Source: an uncultured Clostridia bacterium (GTDB lineage: Bacteria; Bacillota; Clostridia; Christensenellales; QALW01). Taken from it: a stretch of 64,000 nucleotides of DNA. Both the position numbers and the translations under genes were made by a program. Shown here piece after piece: positions 34,526 through 44,069 of this stretch; position 1 is the first letter of the stretch; each line of letters begins with the position of its first letter. The DNA lies in NCBI GenBank assembly GCA_934434555.1, contig CAKRZX010000008.1, positions 1 to 64,000 of the forward strand. The letters are read 5' to 3'. A model generated the notes under the pieces. It did no database searches and was not told the origin of the DNA. It saw nothing but the letters and a program-made list of their open reading frames with translations.

Positions 34526-36688
34526 TCAGTAAAGAACAACGGATTCCTTTATATTGCCGCAGATTGCGATGATTTTTAGCGGCAAATCGCTGTTTGTACG
34601 AACGACCGCACGGGCACGCCCCTGATATGCCGGATGTGTAGGCGAAGAATAGGGGATACGGGTTGACAAATCGCCCGTTCCGCAGCCGGCAAGATATCCG
34701 TTTTCCACGGTAAAGGTGATATTGCTGTTTTCGGCGGCGCAAATGTTGCCGTTTTCGTCAAAAAGACAGGCGTCAACGGCGACGGCGTCGTTGGGCGCGG
34801 GCTTTTTTGTTGATGTGGGTATAAGGCGGATATACCTTGCCTCCCTATGTGTTGTAAGGCTGTGCCTGATTATTTCCTCTCCGTTTTCGTCATAGCCAAC
34901 GGCAATAAGCGTTCCGGGGGCAAAAATCACGTCTTTGGCAAACACGCAGCAGCCCGCTTTTTCGCATTCACCCAAAGGACGGTTGTTAAGGAATAAACGG
35001 ACTTTTTGACAGTTTGAGTACACAAGTATATGCACTTCTTCGCCCTCTTGCCAATTCCAGTGGTCAAAGATCTTGTTATGGATAAGGCTTACGTCGTTCC
35101 ATACAACCGTGTCGGCTTGCTGCATAACAGCGGCATGAATAACGGGAACGGGCATAAATGCCGCCTGCACCTGGTAGCAAATCGACTTTTTATTGTCGCA
35201 GATGTCGATAAAGCCTCTTGCCCAACCGCGATACTCGGGTGAAATTGCCTCGCCCAGATATTCGACGCCGCCCCAATAGAACTGCCCGCAGGCATTAAGC
35301 CGCTTAACCTCTTCCAACCCGCAAAGATTCGGGCTGCCGACGTGCGCTTCACTTTGGATAAACACTTTTTCGGGGAAAAGAGCCATATCTTTCTCGAAGA
35401 AATTGAAAGTATAGTTATAACTGCACACATTCGCAGATGTGCATACATCAGACGGCGCAGAACTGTTCCAGTCAGGCGCGGTCCAGTTTATGCCGTCCTT
35501 GCGGCAGGGATACTGGGCAACGGTAACGGGGCGGGTGGGGTCTATGCTTTGGGCAAAGTCAACAATTTTTTTAATATATTCGGCGCCCTCTTTGCCCATT
35601 AAACGCTGCTGATTGGTTTCGTTGCCTATGCTCCAAACATAAACGCAGGGATGATTGATATCCCGAAGAATAAAATCGCGAAGTTCCTGCTGCCAGCAGG
35701 ATTCAAAAGAATCAAAGTACTGGTCTTCAAGTTTATCAAAGCACTCGTCAAAAATGAGAAAGCCAAGTTCATCGCACATATCAAGAAGTTCGGGGGTGTG
35801 AGGGTTATGCGAAAGGCGCAGGGCATTTACCCCGATACTTTTCAACAGTTTCAGCCTGCTGTAAATAAGCGAATCATATGCCGCCGTGCCGCAAACACCC
35901 AAGTCGTGATGAATATTGAATCCCTGCGGGAAAAAGGGCTTTCCGTTTATAATAACGCCGTGTTCGCGGGTAAGTTCTATTTTTCTTATGCCGAATTTCC
36001 TGAATATTTTCCTGCCTGCAACGGTTATTTCGGCAGTGTAAAGGTAAGGTAAATCCGGCGACCAAAGAATGGGCTCGGGAATTTTTATAACCGTATCGGA
36101 AGTAAACTTACCCTCTGCAATAACTTTGTTTTCGCCGTCAAGCACACGGATTTCGCCGCTGCCGTCAAATTCGCTTTTGATATGCACTTCGCCGCCGTCG
36201 GCATTTATAATTATATTCTTTACGTAATTTTTCGGGCGGACATCAATAAATGTGTGCCGATATATTCCGGTGCCCGTGTACCAGCGCGCAAAATGCAAAA
36301 GCCCTTTTCCCCGGGGAGTATTGTCAACGGTTATGTAAAGTTCGTTTTCGTCTTTAAGATAGGGTGTGATATCGATTTCAAAGCCGAGGTTTCCGTTTTC
36401 GCGCCCGTGAATTTCGTGTCCGTTTATATTGATTACGCTTTTACGGCAGATTCCCTCAAATACAAGAAAAACAAGCTCGTCTTTTCCGTGTTTAACCGAA
36501 AAATTCTTTCTGTATGCGCATTTTCCGTAGGGAAGATATCCGCTTGCGTCTTCCTCTGACGACCATCTTTCGGGGCGGAATCCGCCGCAGTTATCGGCAG
36601 AAAGGAATATAGAGGCATCGTGCGGCAGAGTAACGTCAGCCCAATTTTCGCCGTAGGTAAATTGCCAGTTTTCATCAAATGATTTCAT
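34526..36688 (-). CDS. Glycoside hydrolase family 2 protein (beta-galactosidase/beta-glucuronidase type)
   Basis: This 720-residue protein has no signal peptide. The order is the N-terminal sugar-binding sandwich (about 1-170, with GYLPYGKCAYRKNFSV), an immunoglobulin-like domain (about 170-250), a TIM barrel (about 250-540) with the acid/base Glu of YVWSIGNETN and a candidate nucleophile Glu in FIQSEAHVG, and C-terminal beta domains typical of GH2 beta-galactosidases. It probably acts inside the cell on imported oligosaccharides. Substrate specificity is not determinable. It is monocistronic with its own promoter. Confidence 0.9.
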   Translation of the reverse strand: MKSFDENWQFTYGENWADVTLPHDASIFLSADNCGGFRPERWSSEEDASGYLPYGKCAYRKNFSVKHGKDELVFLVFEGICRKSVININGHEIHGRENGNLGFEIDITPYLKDENELYITVDNTPRGKGLLHFARWYTGTGIYRHTFIDVRPKNYVKNIIINADGGEVHIKSEFDGSGEIRVLDGENKVIAEGKFTSDTVIKIPEPILWSPDLPYLYTAEITVAGRKIFRKFGIRKIELTREHGVIINGKPFFPQGFNIHHDLGVCGTAAYDSLIYSRLKLLKSIGVNALRLSHNPHTPELLDMCDELGFLIFDECFDKLEDQYFDSFESCWQQELRDFILRDINHPCVYVWSIGNETNQQRLMGKEGAEYIKKIVDFAQSIDPTRPVTVAQYPCRKDGINWTAPDWNSSAPSDVCTSANVCSYNYTFNFFEKDMALFPEKVFIQSEAHVGSPNLCGLEEVKRLNACGQFYWGGVEYLGEAISPEYRGWARGFIDICDNKKSICYQVQAAFMPVPVIHAAVMQQADTVVWNDVSLIHNKIFDHWNWQEGEEVHILVYSNCQKVRLFLNNRPLGECEKAGCCVFAKDVIFAPGTLIAVGYDENGEEIIRHSLTTHREARYIRLIPTSTKKPAPNDAVAVDACLFDENGNICAAENSNITFTVENGYLAGCGTGDLSTRIPYSSPTHPAYQGRARAVVRTNSDLPLKIIAICGNIKESVVLY

Positions 36689-36715
36689 AAAAAAATACCC
36701 TCCTCATTTACGGAG

Positions 36716-36744
36716 AGTATAACATTGAGGAGTATAAAAGTCAA
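36716..36744 (-). promoter_or_regulatory. Promoter of the GH2 gene
   Basis: On the minus strand, TTGACT (36739-36744), 17-base spacer and TATACT (36716-36721), 28 bases upstream of the start. Confidence 0.75.
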
Positions 36745-36774
36745 TATAATTATATTGCGCATATAACTATATTG

Positions 36775-38061
36775 CTATCTTTTGGCTTTTGTGACCTGAC
36801 TTGCACCCCGCTTTGCGTCAATAACCGTAAGGTACGCGCAGGCAACAAAGAAAAGAATCGTGATTCCGCGGGGATAGTACATATAAATCAAATCCTCGGT
36901 AATTCCGGCAGTGTAGTACGTTACAAGCACGGTAAACGGAAAAATGTACAGCCTGCGTGATGCAAGGCAGTAGCGAACCGAAAGAATAAGCATTATTACG
37001 CAAAAAACAAGGAACAGCACAAATGCAAACAGCCCGTAATGCCCCAGTATTGCAAGGTATGAGTTGTGTGCCGAACTTTGGTCGGGGGTAAGAATCCCGG
37101 GCGCAATGTAGAAATTCGGTCCGTTGCCGAAAAGGCGGGCATGCTCAAAAGTGTATTTCCAGATCATGCCGCGGTTTGAAAAGAAATTGCCGTTTTGTAT
37201 TGACAGGATAAATTTAGTAAACGCATCGGTATTTTCTATGGACGCGGGTCCGTCGGGCGGAACTTCGCCTGCGGAATCAATAACAATCGCTGCCGATACG
37301 GTTAAAACGATAAGCATAATCACGGCGGTAATTATAAATGAGTTTATTACGCGGTTTGAATATACAATGCTTTTCTTTGCCGAAACAAATTTTACCGTTA
37401 CCGCAATTATAAAAAAGAATAAGGTTGCTATGATGGTTAAAAAGCCCGTTCTTCCGCCGGATATTCCCGAAAAATAAATAAGCGCGGCGCAAAGCAGCAC
37501 CGAAACCGTAAACAGTGATGAATAAAATCGCTTTGTGTTAAGCAGAACCCACGCAATAGCGCACAAAAGTACGGGCATCATACCAGCAAAAGCCACGGAA
37601 AGGCTGTTGCTTATTAAAGGATAAAAGATTGCCGATGCAGCCAAATCAACCGTAACGGCTATGCCGCAGGACGCCAGCACAAGGTTTACAAATCCCTCTT
37701 CGCGGCACATAACAATCAACGCCGGGTAGATTAAAAGCATAACTAAAAAATTGCTTGAAAACCCGTTTATCAGTGATGAAATCAGGCAGCAGACGCACAA
37801 AAGCCCCCACAGAATAACGGGAAGTTTTGAAAAGGCAATTTCCCCGCCATGCCTTAAAACACATATGATCTCAAACGTAAGAAAAGTTACGCCCGATGCA
37901 ACAAGCAAAGCAACCATAGCCGCAAAAGACGGCGAATCCGTAAATACGCGCGAAATATCGTTTAATGCAAACAGCATTCCGAGAGAAATAAATCGCACAT
38001 AAAAAAAAGGCATAGACCGTAATTTGTTCAGTTCATTAATAAATCGAGTTTCGCCAGCCAT
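36775..38061 (-). CDS. O-antigen-ligase-like polytopic membrane protein
   Basis: About 428 residues from the ATG at 38061, with roughly ten to twelve membrane helices. The text SSAHNSYLAILGHYGLFAF near the C-terminus is the hallmark of the Wzy_C / O-antigen ligase family, which joins or polymerises lipid-linked glycans outside the membrane. In a Gram-positive cell the likely role is surface polysaccharide attachment or polymerisation. The open frame continues to a TTG at 38205, but a TTGACT-N17-TATAAT promoter lies inside that extension and TGAGG precedes the ATG at 38061, so the shorter start is preferred. Confidence 0.78.
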   Translation of the reverse strand: MAGETRFINELNKLRSMPFFYVRFISLGMLFALNDISRVFTDSPSFAAMVALLVASGVTFLTFEIICVLRHGGEIAFSKLPVILWGLLCVCCLISSLINGFSSNFLVMLLIYPALIVMCREEGFVNLVLASCGIAVTVDLAASAIFYPLISNSLSVAFAGMMPVLLCAIAWVLLNTKRFYSSLFTVSVLLCAALIYFSGISGGRTGFLTIIATLFFFIIAVTVKFVSAKKSIVYSNRVINSFIITAVIMLIVLTVSAAIVIDSAGEVPPDGPASIENTDAFTKFILSIQNGNFFSNRGMIWKYTFEHARLFGNGPNFYIAPGILTPDQSSAHNSYLAILGHYGLFAFVLFLVFCVIMLILSVRYCLASRRLYIFPFTVLVTYYTAGITEDLIYMYYPRGITILFFVACAYLTVIDAKRGASQVTKAKR

Positions 38062-38146
38062 AAAAACCTCAAAAAATACAAACATGCTCTCTGTTAATGC
38101 CGCACTGATACCCGGCAAAACAGTAATGTATTCAACATACGCGTTT

Positions 38147-38175
38147 ATTATAACAAATAAAACGGTAATAGTCAA
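38147..38175 (-). promoter_or_regulatory. Promoter of the O-antigen-ligase-like gene
   Basis: On the minus strand, TTGACT (38170-38175), 17-base spacer and TATAAT (38147-38152). Transcription would begin near 38140, inside the long open frame. Confidence 0.7.
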
Positions 38176-38189
38176 TGTTCCGATAATGA

Positions 38190-38219
38190 TTGACACGAAA
38201 AGCAAAAGTACATTATAAT
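38190..38219 (+). promoter_or_regulatory. Promoter of the radical SAM operon
   Basis: TTGACA (38190-38195), 18-base spacer and TATAAT (38214-38219), about 50 bases upstream of the start at 38270. It is back-to-back with the divergent promoter at 38147-38175. Confidence 0.72.
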
Positions 38220-38269
38220 AATATATAATGCTTTGATAAATTTGACTTTCTTTATATTACGGAGGATTT

Positions 38270-40078
38270 ATGAATTTAGACGAAATACTTTCCCGTGTTG
38301 ACAAACCTGCTCGGTATACCGGCGGCGAACTTAATTCGGCGTTTAAGGAAAACGCGGAGGTTAACTTCGTTTTTTCGTATCCGGATACGTACGAAATGGG
38401 TATGTCGCACCTTGGCGGAAAGATAATATATCACCTTTTGAACAGCCGTGAAGATACATTTTGCCAACGTGCGTATGCGCCCCTTAACGATATGGAAGCA
38501 CTTATGCGCGAAAATAATATTCCCCTGTTTGCACTGGAAACGAAAATGCCCGTAAAGCAGGCGGATATATGGGGCTTTACTTTGCAGTACGAGCTCAGTT
38601 ATACAAACATTCTCAATATGCTTGATTTGGCGGGCGTAAGCATAAAAAGCGCGGACAGGGGAGAGGACGAACCTCTTGTTGTTGCGGGCGGTCCCTGTGC
38701 CAACCATGCCGAAATGCTTTCGGATTTTATCGACTGTTTCCTTTTGGGCGACGGCGAGGAGGAACTGAACGAACTTGTTGAAATATATAAACAGTGGAAA
38801 AAGAACAAAACGGGCAAAAAAGAACTGCTTAAAATGCTTTCCGAAAATCCGGGAATGTACGTACCCGGCCTTTACAGGCATGAAGTGAAAGACGGGCATT
38901 TGACGATTACTCCGCTTGACGGTGCGCCCGAACACGCTGTCAGACGAATGGTTACGGACTTTGAACATACTTTTGCGCCTGAAAAACTTATTGTACCGCT
39001 TGTTGAAGTTGTGCACGACCGTGTTATGCTTGAAATAATGCGCGGCTGCACCCGTGGGTGCAGGTTCTGTCAGGCGGGGTTCTTATACCGCCCGGTAAGG
39101 GAGAGAAGTGTGGAAAACCTTTGCCGTATTGCCCGCGCGTCGGTTGACGCCACCGGGTACGACGAAATTTCCCTTACTTCACTTTCAAGCGGCGACTATT
39201 CTCATATAAAGGAACTTGTTAGGCGGTTAGGCGAGGAATTCAAGGGCGAACACGTTGAAACCGCTCTGCCCTCGCTGCGTATTGATTCTTTTGACCCGGA
39301 CTTTGTGGGTGAACAGATGAGAAAAACATCGTTGACGTTTGCGCCCGAGGCGGGCAGTCAAAGAATGCGCAATATCATAAACAAAAATGTTTCCGAAGAG
39401 GACCTTTTGCGCACGGTGCGGGGCGCATATGAGGCGGGATACACAGCAATAAAACTTTATTTTATGATGGGTCTGCCCTTTGAAACAATGGAAGATATAA
39501 AGGGCATTGCCGATTTGGCGCAAAAGTGTTCGGACGTTTACCGTGAGGTTTACGGCAACAATAAAAATATGCGCATAACCGTAAGCACATCGGTGTTTAT
39601 TCCCAAGCCCTTTACGCCGTTTCAGTGGATAGGTCAGGACAGGGAAGAAAACGTAAGGGAAAAACAGCGGTATCTTTCCGACCTTATCCGCAAAATGCGG
39701 GGCGTGGAATATAAATATCACGATTCGGTCACTTCAAAACTTGAAGTATGCTGCGCCCGCGGCGGAAGAGAAATGTGCGCGGTACTTTTTGACGCGTGGA
39801 AAAACGGCGCAAAGTTCGATGCATGGAACGAGCATTTCAAACTTTCCGCGTGGGAAGACGCATTTAAGAAAAACGGAATCGATATGGAAGAAATGGCGCA
39901 GCGGGAAATCCCGATAGACGAAACTTTGCCGTGGGATACCGTTGATGTAGGCGTTACAAAGGAATTTTATAAACTTGAACTTGAAAAGGCAATGCGTGCG
40001 GAAACCACCCGCGACTGCCGTCTCGGGTGCAATAACTGCGGACTTATCAAAACGTGCAGGGAGGTAAAAAAGGTATGA
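38270..40078 (+). CDS. Radical SAM protein of the TIGR03960 type
   Basis: This 602-residue protein has an N-terminal B12-binding-like region (PDTYEMGMSHLGGKIIYHLLN) followed by a radical SAM core. The [4Fe-4S] ligands are Cys260, Cys264 and Cys267 in CTRGCRFC. The C-terminus carries a further Cys pattern, CRLGCNNCG. Family members occur next to a DUF2344 protein and RNase G in Clostridia, as here; the reaction is not established to my knowledge, though RNA or ribosome modification is a common guess. GGAGG precedes the ATG. The stop overlaps the next gene. Confidence 0.9.
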   Translation: MNLDEILSRVDKPARYTGGELNSAFKENAEVNFVFSYPDTYEMGMSHLGGKIIYHLLNSREDTFCQRAYAPLNDMEALMRENNIPLFALETKMPVKQADIWGFTLQYELSYTNILNMLDLAGVSIKSADRGEDEPLVVAGGPCANHAEMLSDFIDCFLLGDGEEELNELVEIYKQWKKNKTGKKELLKMLSENPGMYVPGLYRHEVKDGHLTITPLDGAPEHAVRRMVTDFEHTFAPEKLIVPLVEVVHDRVMLEIMRGCTRGCRFCQAGFLYRPVRERSVENLCRIARASVDATGYDEISLTSLSSGDYSHIKELVRRLGEEFKGEHVETALPSLRIDSFDPDFVGEQMRKTSLTFAPEAGSQRMRNIINKNVSEEDLLRTVRGAYEAGYTAIKLYFMMGLPFETMEDIKGIADLAQKCSDVYREVYGNNKNMRITVSTSVFIPKPFTPFQWIGQDREENVREKQRYLSDLIRKMRGVEYKYHDSVTSKLEVCCARGGREMCAVLFDAWKNGAKFDAWNEHFKLSAWEDAFKKNGIDMEEMAQREIPIDETLPWDTVDVGVTKEFYKLELEKAMRAETTRDCRLGCNNCGLIKTCREVKKV

Positions 40079-40728
40079 AACTGCTTCTGCGCCTTGAAAA
40101 GGGAGAAAGGGTAAAGTATATTTCACATCTTGATATGCAGCGGCTTTTTCAGCGTGCGTTAAGGCGGGCAAAACTGCCCTGTGCGTATTCACAGGGGTTT
40201 AATCCCCATATGCTTGTAAGTTTTGCCTGTGCGCTTCCCGTGGGCGTATGCTCAAAGGCGGAGTATGCCGAAGTGGTGCTTGAACGCTTCGTTCCGCCGA
40301 CGGAATGTATGGCGCGGCTCAATGAAGTTCTGCCCGACGGCGTGAAAATTCTTAATGCCTGCGAACCCAAGGACACCGACCCGACGGTAGGTTCGGTTAT
40401 AGCGCTGGCGGAATATTCGTTTATGCTTAAAGACAGCGGCTCGGTTCAGGATAAACTTGATTCAATGCTTAAAAAAGAGGAAATCTTAATAGAAAAGAAA
40501 ACGAAAAAGGGCTTTGCGACGGTAAACGTAAGGAATATGATTCACAGCGTAAAGCAAAAGGGCAATATGCTTTATGCCACGCTTTCGTGCAGCAATTCCG
40601 AAAATCTGAGGGCGGATAAATTCAGGGAAATTCTGCTTGAATCGGGCATAGAAACGCTTTCGGCTGTGCGGGAAAAATTGTTTATCATTTCAGACGGAAT
40701 GCTGAAAGAGCCTTTGGAGACTGAATAA
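40075..40728 (+). CDS. DUF2344 (TIGR03936-type) radical-SAM-associated protein
   Basis: This 217-residue protein begins MKLLLRLEKGERVKYISHLD, the recognised start of the family, with YSQGFNPHMLVSFACALPVG following. The ATG at 40075 overlaps the preceding stop (ATGA); an ATG seven codons earlier is inside the upstream gene and less likely. In many Clostridia this domain is encoded next to, or fused to, the radical SAM protein upstream, implying that they work together. Its biochemical function is unknown. Confidence 0.88.
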   Translation: MKLLLRLEKGERVKYISHLDMQRLFQRALRRAKLPCAYSQGFNPHMLVSFACALPVGVCSKAEYAEVVLERFVPPTECMARLNEVLPDGVKILNACEPKDTDPTVGSVIALAEYSFMLKDSGSVQDKLDSMLKKEEILIEKKTKKGFATVNVRNMIHSVKQKGNMLYATLSCSNSENLRADKFREILLESGIETLSAVREKLFIISDGMLKEPLETE

Positions 40729-42176
40729 TGAAAGAAATTGTTTTTAACTGCGGGGTTCTGCAAAAGAGCGCCGCGGTGCTGCAAAACGGCGAACTGTGTG
40801 ACGTGCTTGTTGACCACCCGTCCCAAAGCGGCGGGGTGGGGAATATATATAAAGGCACGGTAACAAACGTTATGCCCGGTATGCAGGCGGCGTTTGTGGA
40901 TATAGGGCTTGACAAAAACGCCTTTTTGTTTTCCGATGATATAATAGGCGACAAAAGCACGGATATCAGAAAGAAAATCAAACAGGGTCAGGATATTACC
41001 GTTCAGGTAACAAAAGAGGCGCAGGGCGTAAAGGGCGCAAGGGTAACAACCGATATCACGCTGCCGGGGCATAAAACCGTTATGCTGCCGGGCTACGATT
41101 ATGTGGGCGTTTCAAAAAAGATTTCCGATGAAGAGGAAAAGGAACGTCTGCGCGGCATTATGCAGAGGATAAAGCCCAAAGAACACGGCTATATCGTGCG
41201 CACCGACGCTTTTAACGCAAGCGAAGAAGAGTTGAAATATGAAATCGACTTTTTGGAAGAAACTTGGAATAAGATAAGCAAACAGGCGAAAATCAAAAAC
41301 GCGCCCTGTCTGCTTTACGGCGAGGACGGACTTCTTTTGACCGTTGTGCGGGATTATCTTGACGACGCGGTGGACAAACTCATAATAAACAGCGAAAAGG
41401 ATTTTGAAGAGATAAAGCGTATTGCCCGCGTAATGGCACCGGGTGCGGAAAACAGGATTTTTTATAAAGAAGGAAATCTCTATTCAATTTACGGAACAGA
41501 AAACAAACTGCGCAAACTGCTTGAACGGAAAGTATGGCTTGATAACGGTGCGTATCTTGTTATCGACTATACCGAGGCGCTTACCGTAATAGACGTTAAT
41601 ACCGGCAAGTTTACGGGCGATTACGATTTTAACAGAACCGTATTAAAAACGAACATTGCCGCGGCAAAAGAAATTGCGCGGCAGTTGCGTTTGCGCTCCG
41701 TGGGCGGAATAATCGTTGTGGATTTTATCGATATGGAAAAGGAAGAGGACAGACAGGAAGTACTTAAAGTGCTTAAAGAAGCCGTTGAAAGCGACAGGGT
41801 AAAAACAAACGTGCTGGGCTTTGCGGCACTGGGACTTGTGGAAATGAGCCGTAAAAAAACGAAACTCTCGCTTTCACAGGCAATGCAGCGCACCTGTCCC
41901 TATTGCGAGGGCGACGGCAGAATCCTTAACGGAATAAGCGTGCTTGATATGCTTTTAAGCGAACTTAAACGCACAAGGCGCGAAAACACAAAGGCGATTC
42001 TTCGCCTTAACCCGTATGTGCTTAACGACCTTAAAAAGTACGGCGACGTGCTTTGTGAAAATTTCGACGGATTGGAAATCTACGTTCGCGAGGACGCGGG
42101 TATGCATATCGAAGACTACAATATCCGCTTTGTTGATAATATATCTGATGAAGAGGGACTTATAAGGCTTATATGA
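40728..42176 (+). CDS. rng: Ribonuclease G/E family endoribonuclease
   Basis: This 482-residue protein has an S1 RNA-binding domain (about 35-120, with GNIYKGTVTNVMPGMQAAFVD), the catalytic RNase E/G core with its metal Asp motif VIDVNTGKF and VVDFIDMEKEEDR, and the zinc-link motif CPYCEGDGR. It cleaves single-stranded A/U-rich RNA and takes part in rRNA and mRNA processing. The length corresponds to RNase G without the RNase E C-terminal scaffold. The start overlaps the preceding stop by one base (TAATG). Confidence 0.94.
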   Translation: MKEIVFNCGVLQKSAAVLQNGELCDVLVDHPSQSGGVGNIYKGTVTNVMPGMQAAFVDIGLDKNAFLFSDDIIGDKSTDIRKKIKQGQDITVQVTKEAQGVKGARVTTDITLPGHKTVMLPGYDYVGVSKKISDEEEKERLRGIMQRIKPKEHGYIVRTDAFNASEEELKYEIDFLEETWNKISKQAKIKNAPCLLYGEDGLLLTVVRDYLDDAVDKLIINSEKDFEEIKRIARVMAPGAENRIFYKEGNLYSIYGTENKLRKLLERKVWLDNGAYLVIDYTEALTVIDVNTGKFTGDYDFNRTVLKTNIAAAKEIARQLRLRSVGGIIVVDFIDMEKEEDRQEVLKVLKEAVESDRVKTNVLGFAALGLVEMSRKKTKLSLSQAMQRTCPYCEGDGRILNGISVLDMLLSELKRTRRENTKAILRLNPYVLNDLKKYGDVLCENFDGLEIYVREDAGMHIEDYNIRFVDNISDEEGLIRLI

Positions 42177-43246
42177 AAACAGAAATACTGAAACTTGACG
42201 AAGCCTCATCAAAAAAAGCCGCCGAAATAATAAACGGCGGCGGAATAGTTGCATTTCCCACCGAAACCGTGTACGGTCTCGGTGCGTCGGTGTTTGATGA
42301 AAAAGCGGTAAAAAGCATTTACGCCGCAAAGGGCAGACCGTCGGACAACCCCCTGATAGTTCACGTGACGGATAAGGACCATATTGAACAGGTTGCCCGT
42401 GAAATTAACAATAATGCACGTATGCTCATAGATAAATTTATGCCCGGACCCATTACAATAGTACTTCCCAAACGGAAAGAAATACCCGATTGCGTTACCG
42501 GCGGCATAGATACGGTGGGCGTAAGAATACCGGAACACGAGGGCGCAAGAATGTTCCTTAAAGCCTGTAATGTTCCCGTGCCGGCACCGAGTGCAAATTC
42601 TTCGGGCAAGCCATCGCCCACGACGGCAAAGCACGTTTTTGACGATTTGTCCGGAAAAATCCCGCTTATTCTTGACGGCGGAGCCTGCACCGGCGGTGTT
42701 GAATCCACGGTAATTTCCCTTTGCGGCGAAAAGCCTATGCTTCTCCGACCCGGTCTTGTTACCCACGAAATGCTCGAAAGTGTTTTGGGGCACGTGGATA
42801 TTCACCCCGCCGTGCTTGAAAACGGCAAAGTTGATAAGGCGGCAAGCCCCGGAATGAAGTATAAGCATTATTCGCCCAAAGCCCGCGTACTTATTATCGA
42901 CGGCGACATTTCCGACGGCGAAAAGGTGTACAACCTGTGCGTGAAAATGAAGAGAAATCCGCTTATTTTGTGGAACGGCGAGGAAATAGCAAACAGCAAT
43001 ATGCATGCGGACACGCTTATGAATCATAACGACACTTCCGCGGCGGCAAGAAACCTGTTTGCGCTTTTGCGCCGAGCCGACGATTCGGGCTTTGATACGG
43101 TGCTTATTTCCGCGGTTGACAAAAGCGGTGCGGGACTGTCGGTTATGAACCGTATGCTCCGCGCGGCGGCGTTTACCGTACTTACAAAAAACGAAATTGC
43201 TTTTCTTGATGAAAATAAATTAAAAACCGTACTTCAAAACAGTTGA
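42173..43246 (+). CDS. sua5: L-threonylcarbamoyladenylate synthase
   Basis: This 357-residue enzyme makes threonylcarbamoyl-AMP from threonine, bicarbonate and ATP for the t6A modification of tRNA. The N-terminal YrdC domain shows GGGIVAFPTETVYGLGA, AKGRPSDNPLIVHV and PSANSSGKPSPT. A C-terminal Sua5 domain (about 240-345) follows the linker SPGMKYKHYSPKA. The length fits the long Sua5 form rather than TsaC. It overlaps rng by four bases. TcdA at 57000 acts downstream in the same modification pathway. Confidence 0.94.
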   Translation: MKTEILKLDEASSKKAAEIINGGGIVAFPTETVYGLGASVFDEKAVKSIYAAKGRPSDNPLIVHVTDKDHIEQVAREINNNARMLIDKFMPGPITIVLPKRKEIPDCVTGGIDTVGVRIPEHEGARMFLKACNVPVPAPSANSSGKPSPTTAKHVFDDLSGKIPLILDGGACTGGVESTVISLCGEKPMLLRPGLVTHEMLESVLGHVDIHPAVLENGKVDKAASPGMKYKHYSPKARVLIIDGDISDGEKVYNLCVKMKRNPLILWNGEEIANSNMHADTLMNHNDTSAAARNLFALLRRADDSGFDTVLISAVDKSGAGLSVMNRMLRAAAFTVLTKNEIAFLDENKLKTVLQNS

Positions 43247-43326
43247 AAATACGATTTGTTTCGTCACGAAACCGCAAAAAAAGCGCGATAAAGATATGCA
43301 AATGGAAAAATATGGCAAAAAATGGA

Positions 43327-43358
43327 ACACGGTTGACCTTTACGGACAGCCGTGTTTT
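43327..43358 (+). terminator. Possible terminator of the radical SAM-rng-sua5 operon
   Basis: ACACGG and CCGTGT arms enclose a 17-base loop and are followed by TTTTT. The large loop makes it a moderate prediction. Confidence 0.55.
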
Positions 43359-43397
43359 TGTTATCATTTATATATCAAACAAAAAGGCGGCGAAAAA

Positions 43398-44069
43398 ATG
43401 AGAGCGGGACAAGTTTACATAAAAGTACCCATAAGCGCGATTTCGTATGATGAAACCGACAGCGACGTAAGCAAGTTAAAGGAAAGCATAAAAACCTGCG
43501 GACTTTTGCAGCCTGTGGGAATCGTGCTCAGGGACACGGGATACAAACTTATATTCGGGCACAGAAGAATAAAAGCGTGCCGCGAACTTGATATGCAGTA
43601 TATCCACGCGGTTCTGCTTACGGTGCGCGAGGGCGAAGAGGAAATGTTTGCGCTTAATGAGAATATTCACAGGCGGCAGATGCCCGTTTCGGAAATTGCG
43701 CAAAGGGTGCTTAAAGCGGGCAGCGGCGGAATAGAGGAAATGCTTTCACTTTCAAGAGAACAGGCGCAGGACATAAAAAACTATCTTGTGCTGAACACAA
43801 AGGCGAAAGAAATGCTGAACGAGAACAACGAACAGTATCTTTCCGCATCAAAGGGCGAAAGCGAGTATTTTATCCGTATGTGCCGCCTTGCCCGGCAGAT
43901 TCCCGTTACGGCGGCGGAGCACGTGCGTGTTTCGGTAATGTCGGATAAGCGGATTTTCATAAACGAGATAGAAAAAATAATAAAACTTATGCGTCAGGGC
44001 GGCTACGGCGCAAACGTAAGCGAGGACGAAGAAAAGATAATAATCCAAAAACGGGACAGGGCGGGATAA
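43398..44069 (+). CDS. Orphan ParB/Srx-type nuclease-like domain protein
   Basis: This 223-residue protein has an N-terminal ParB-like domain with VPISAISYDETDSDVSKLKE, KTCGLLQPVGIV, box II as GHRRIKAC (usually GERRxRA) and ENIHRRQMPVSEIA. A helix-turn-helix-like region follows (about 100-150). There is no ParA neighbour and no visible parS-type palindrome, so it is not an obvious chromosome-segregation pair. The start at 43398 has AAGGCGG upstream; the longer open frame from 43296 runs across the terminator-like hairpin. Function is uncertain. Confidence 0.78.
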   Translation: MRAGQVYIKVPISAISYDETDSDVSKLKESIKTCGLLQPVGIVLRDTGYKLIFGHRRIKACRELDMQYIHAVLLTVREGEEEMFALNENIHRRQMPVSEIAQRVLKAGSGGIEEMLSLSREQAQDIKNYLVLNTKAKEMLNENNEQYLSASKGESEYFIRMCRLARQIPVTAAEHVRVSVMSDKRIFINEIEKIIKLMRQGGYGANVSEDEEKIIIQKRDRAG

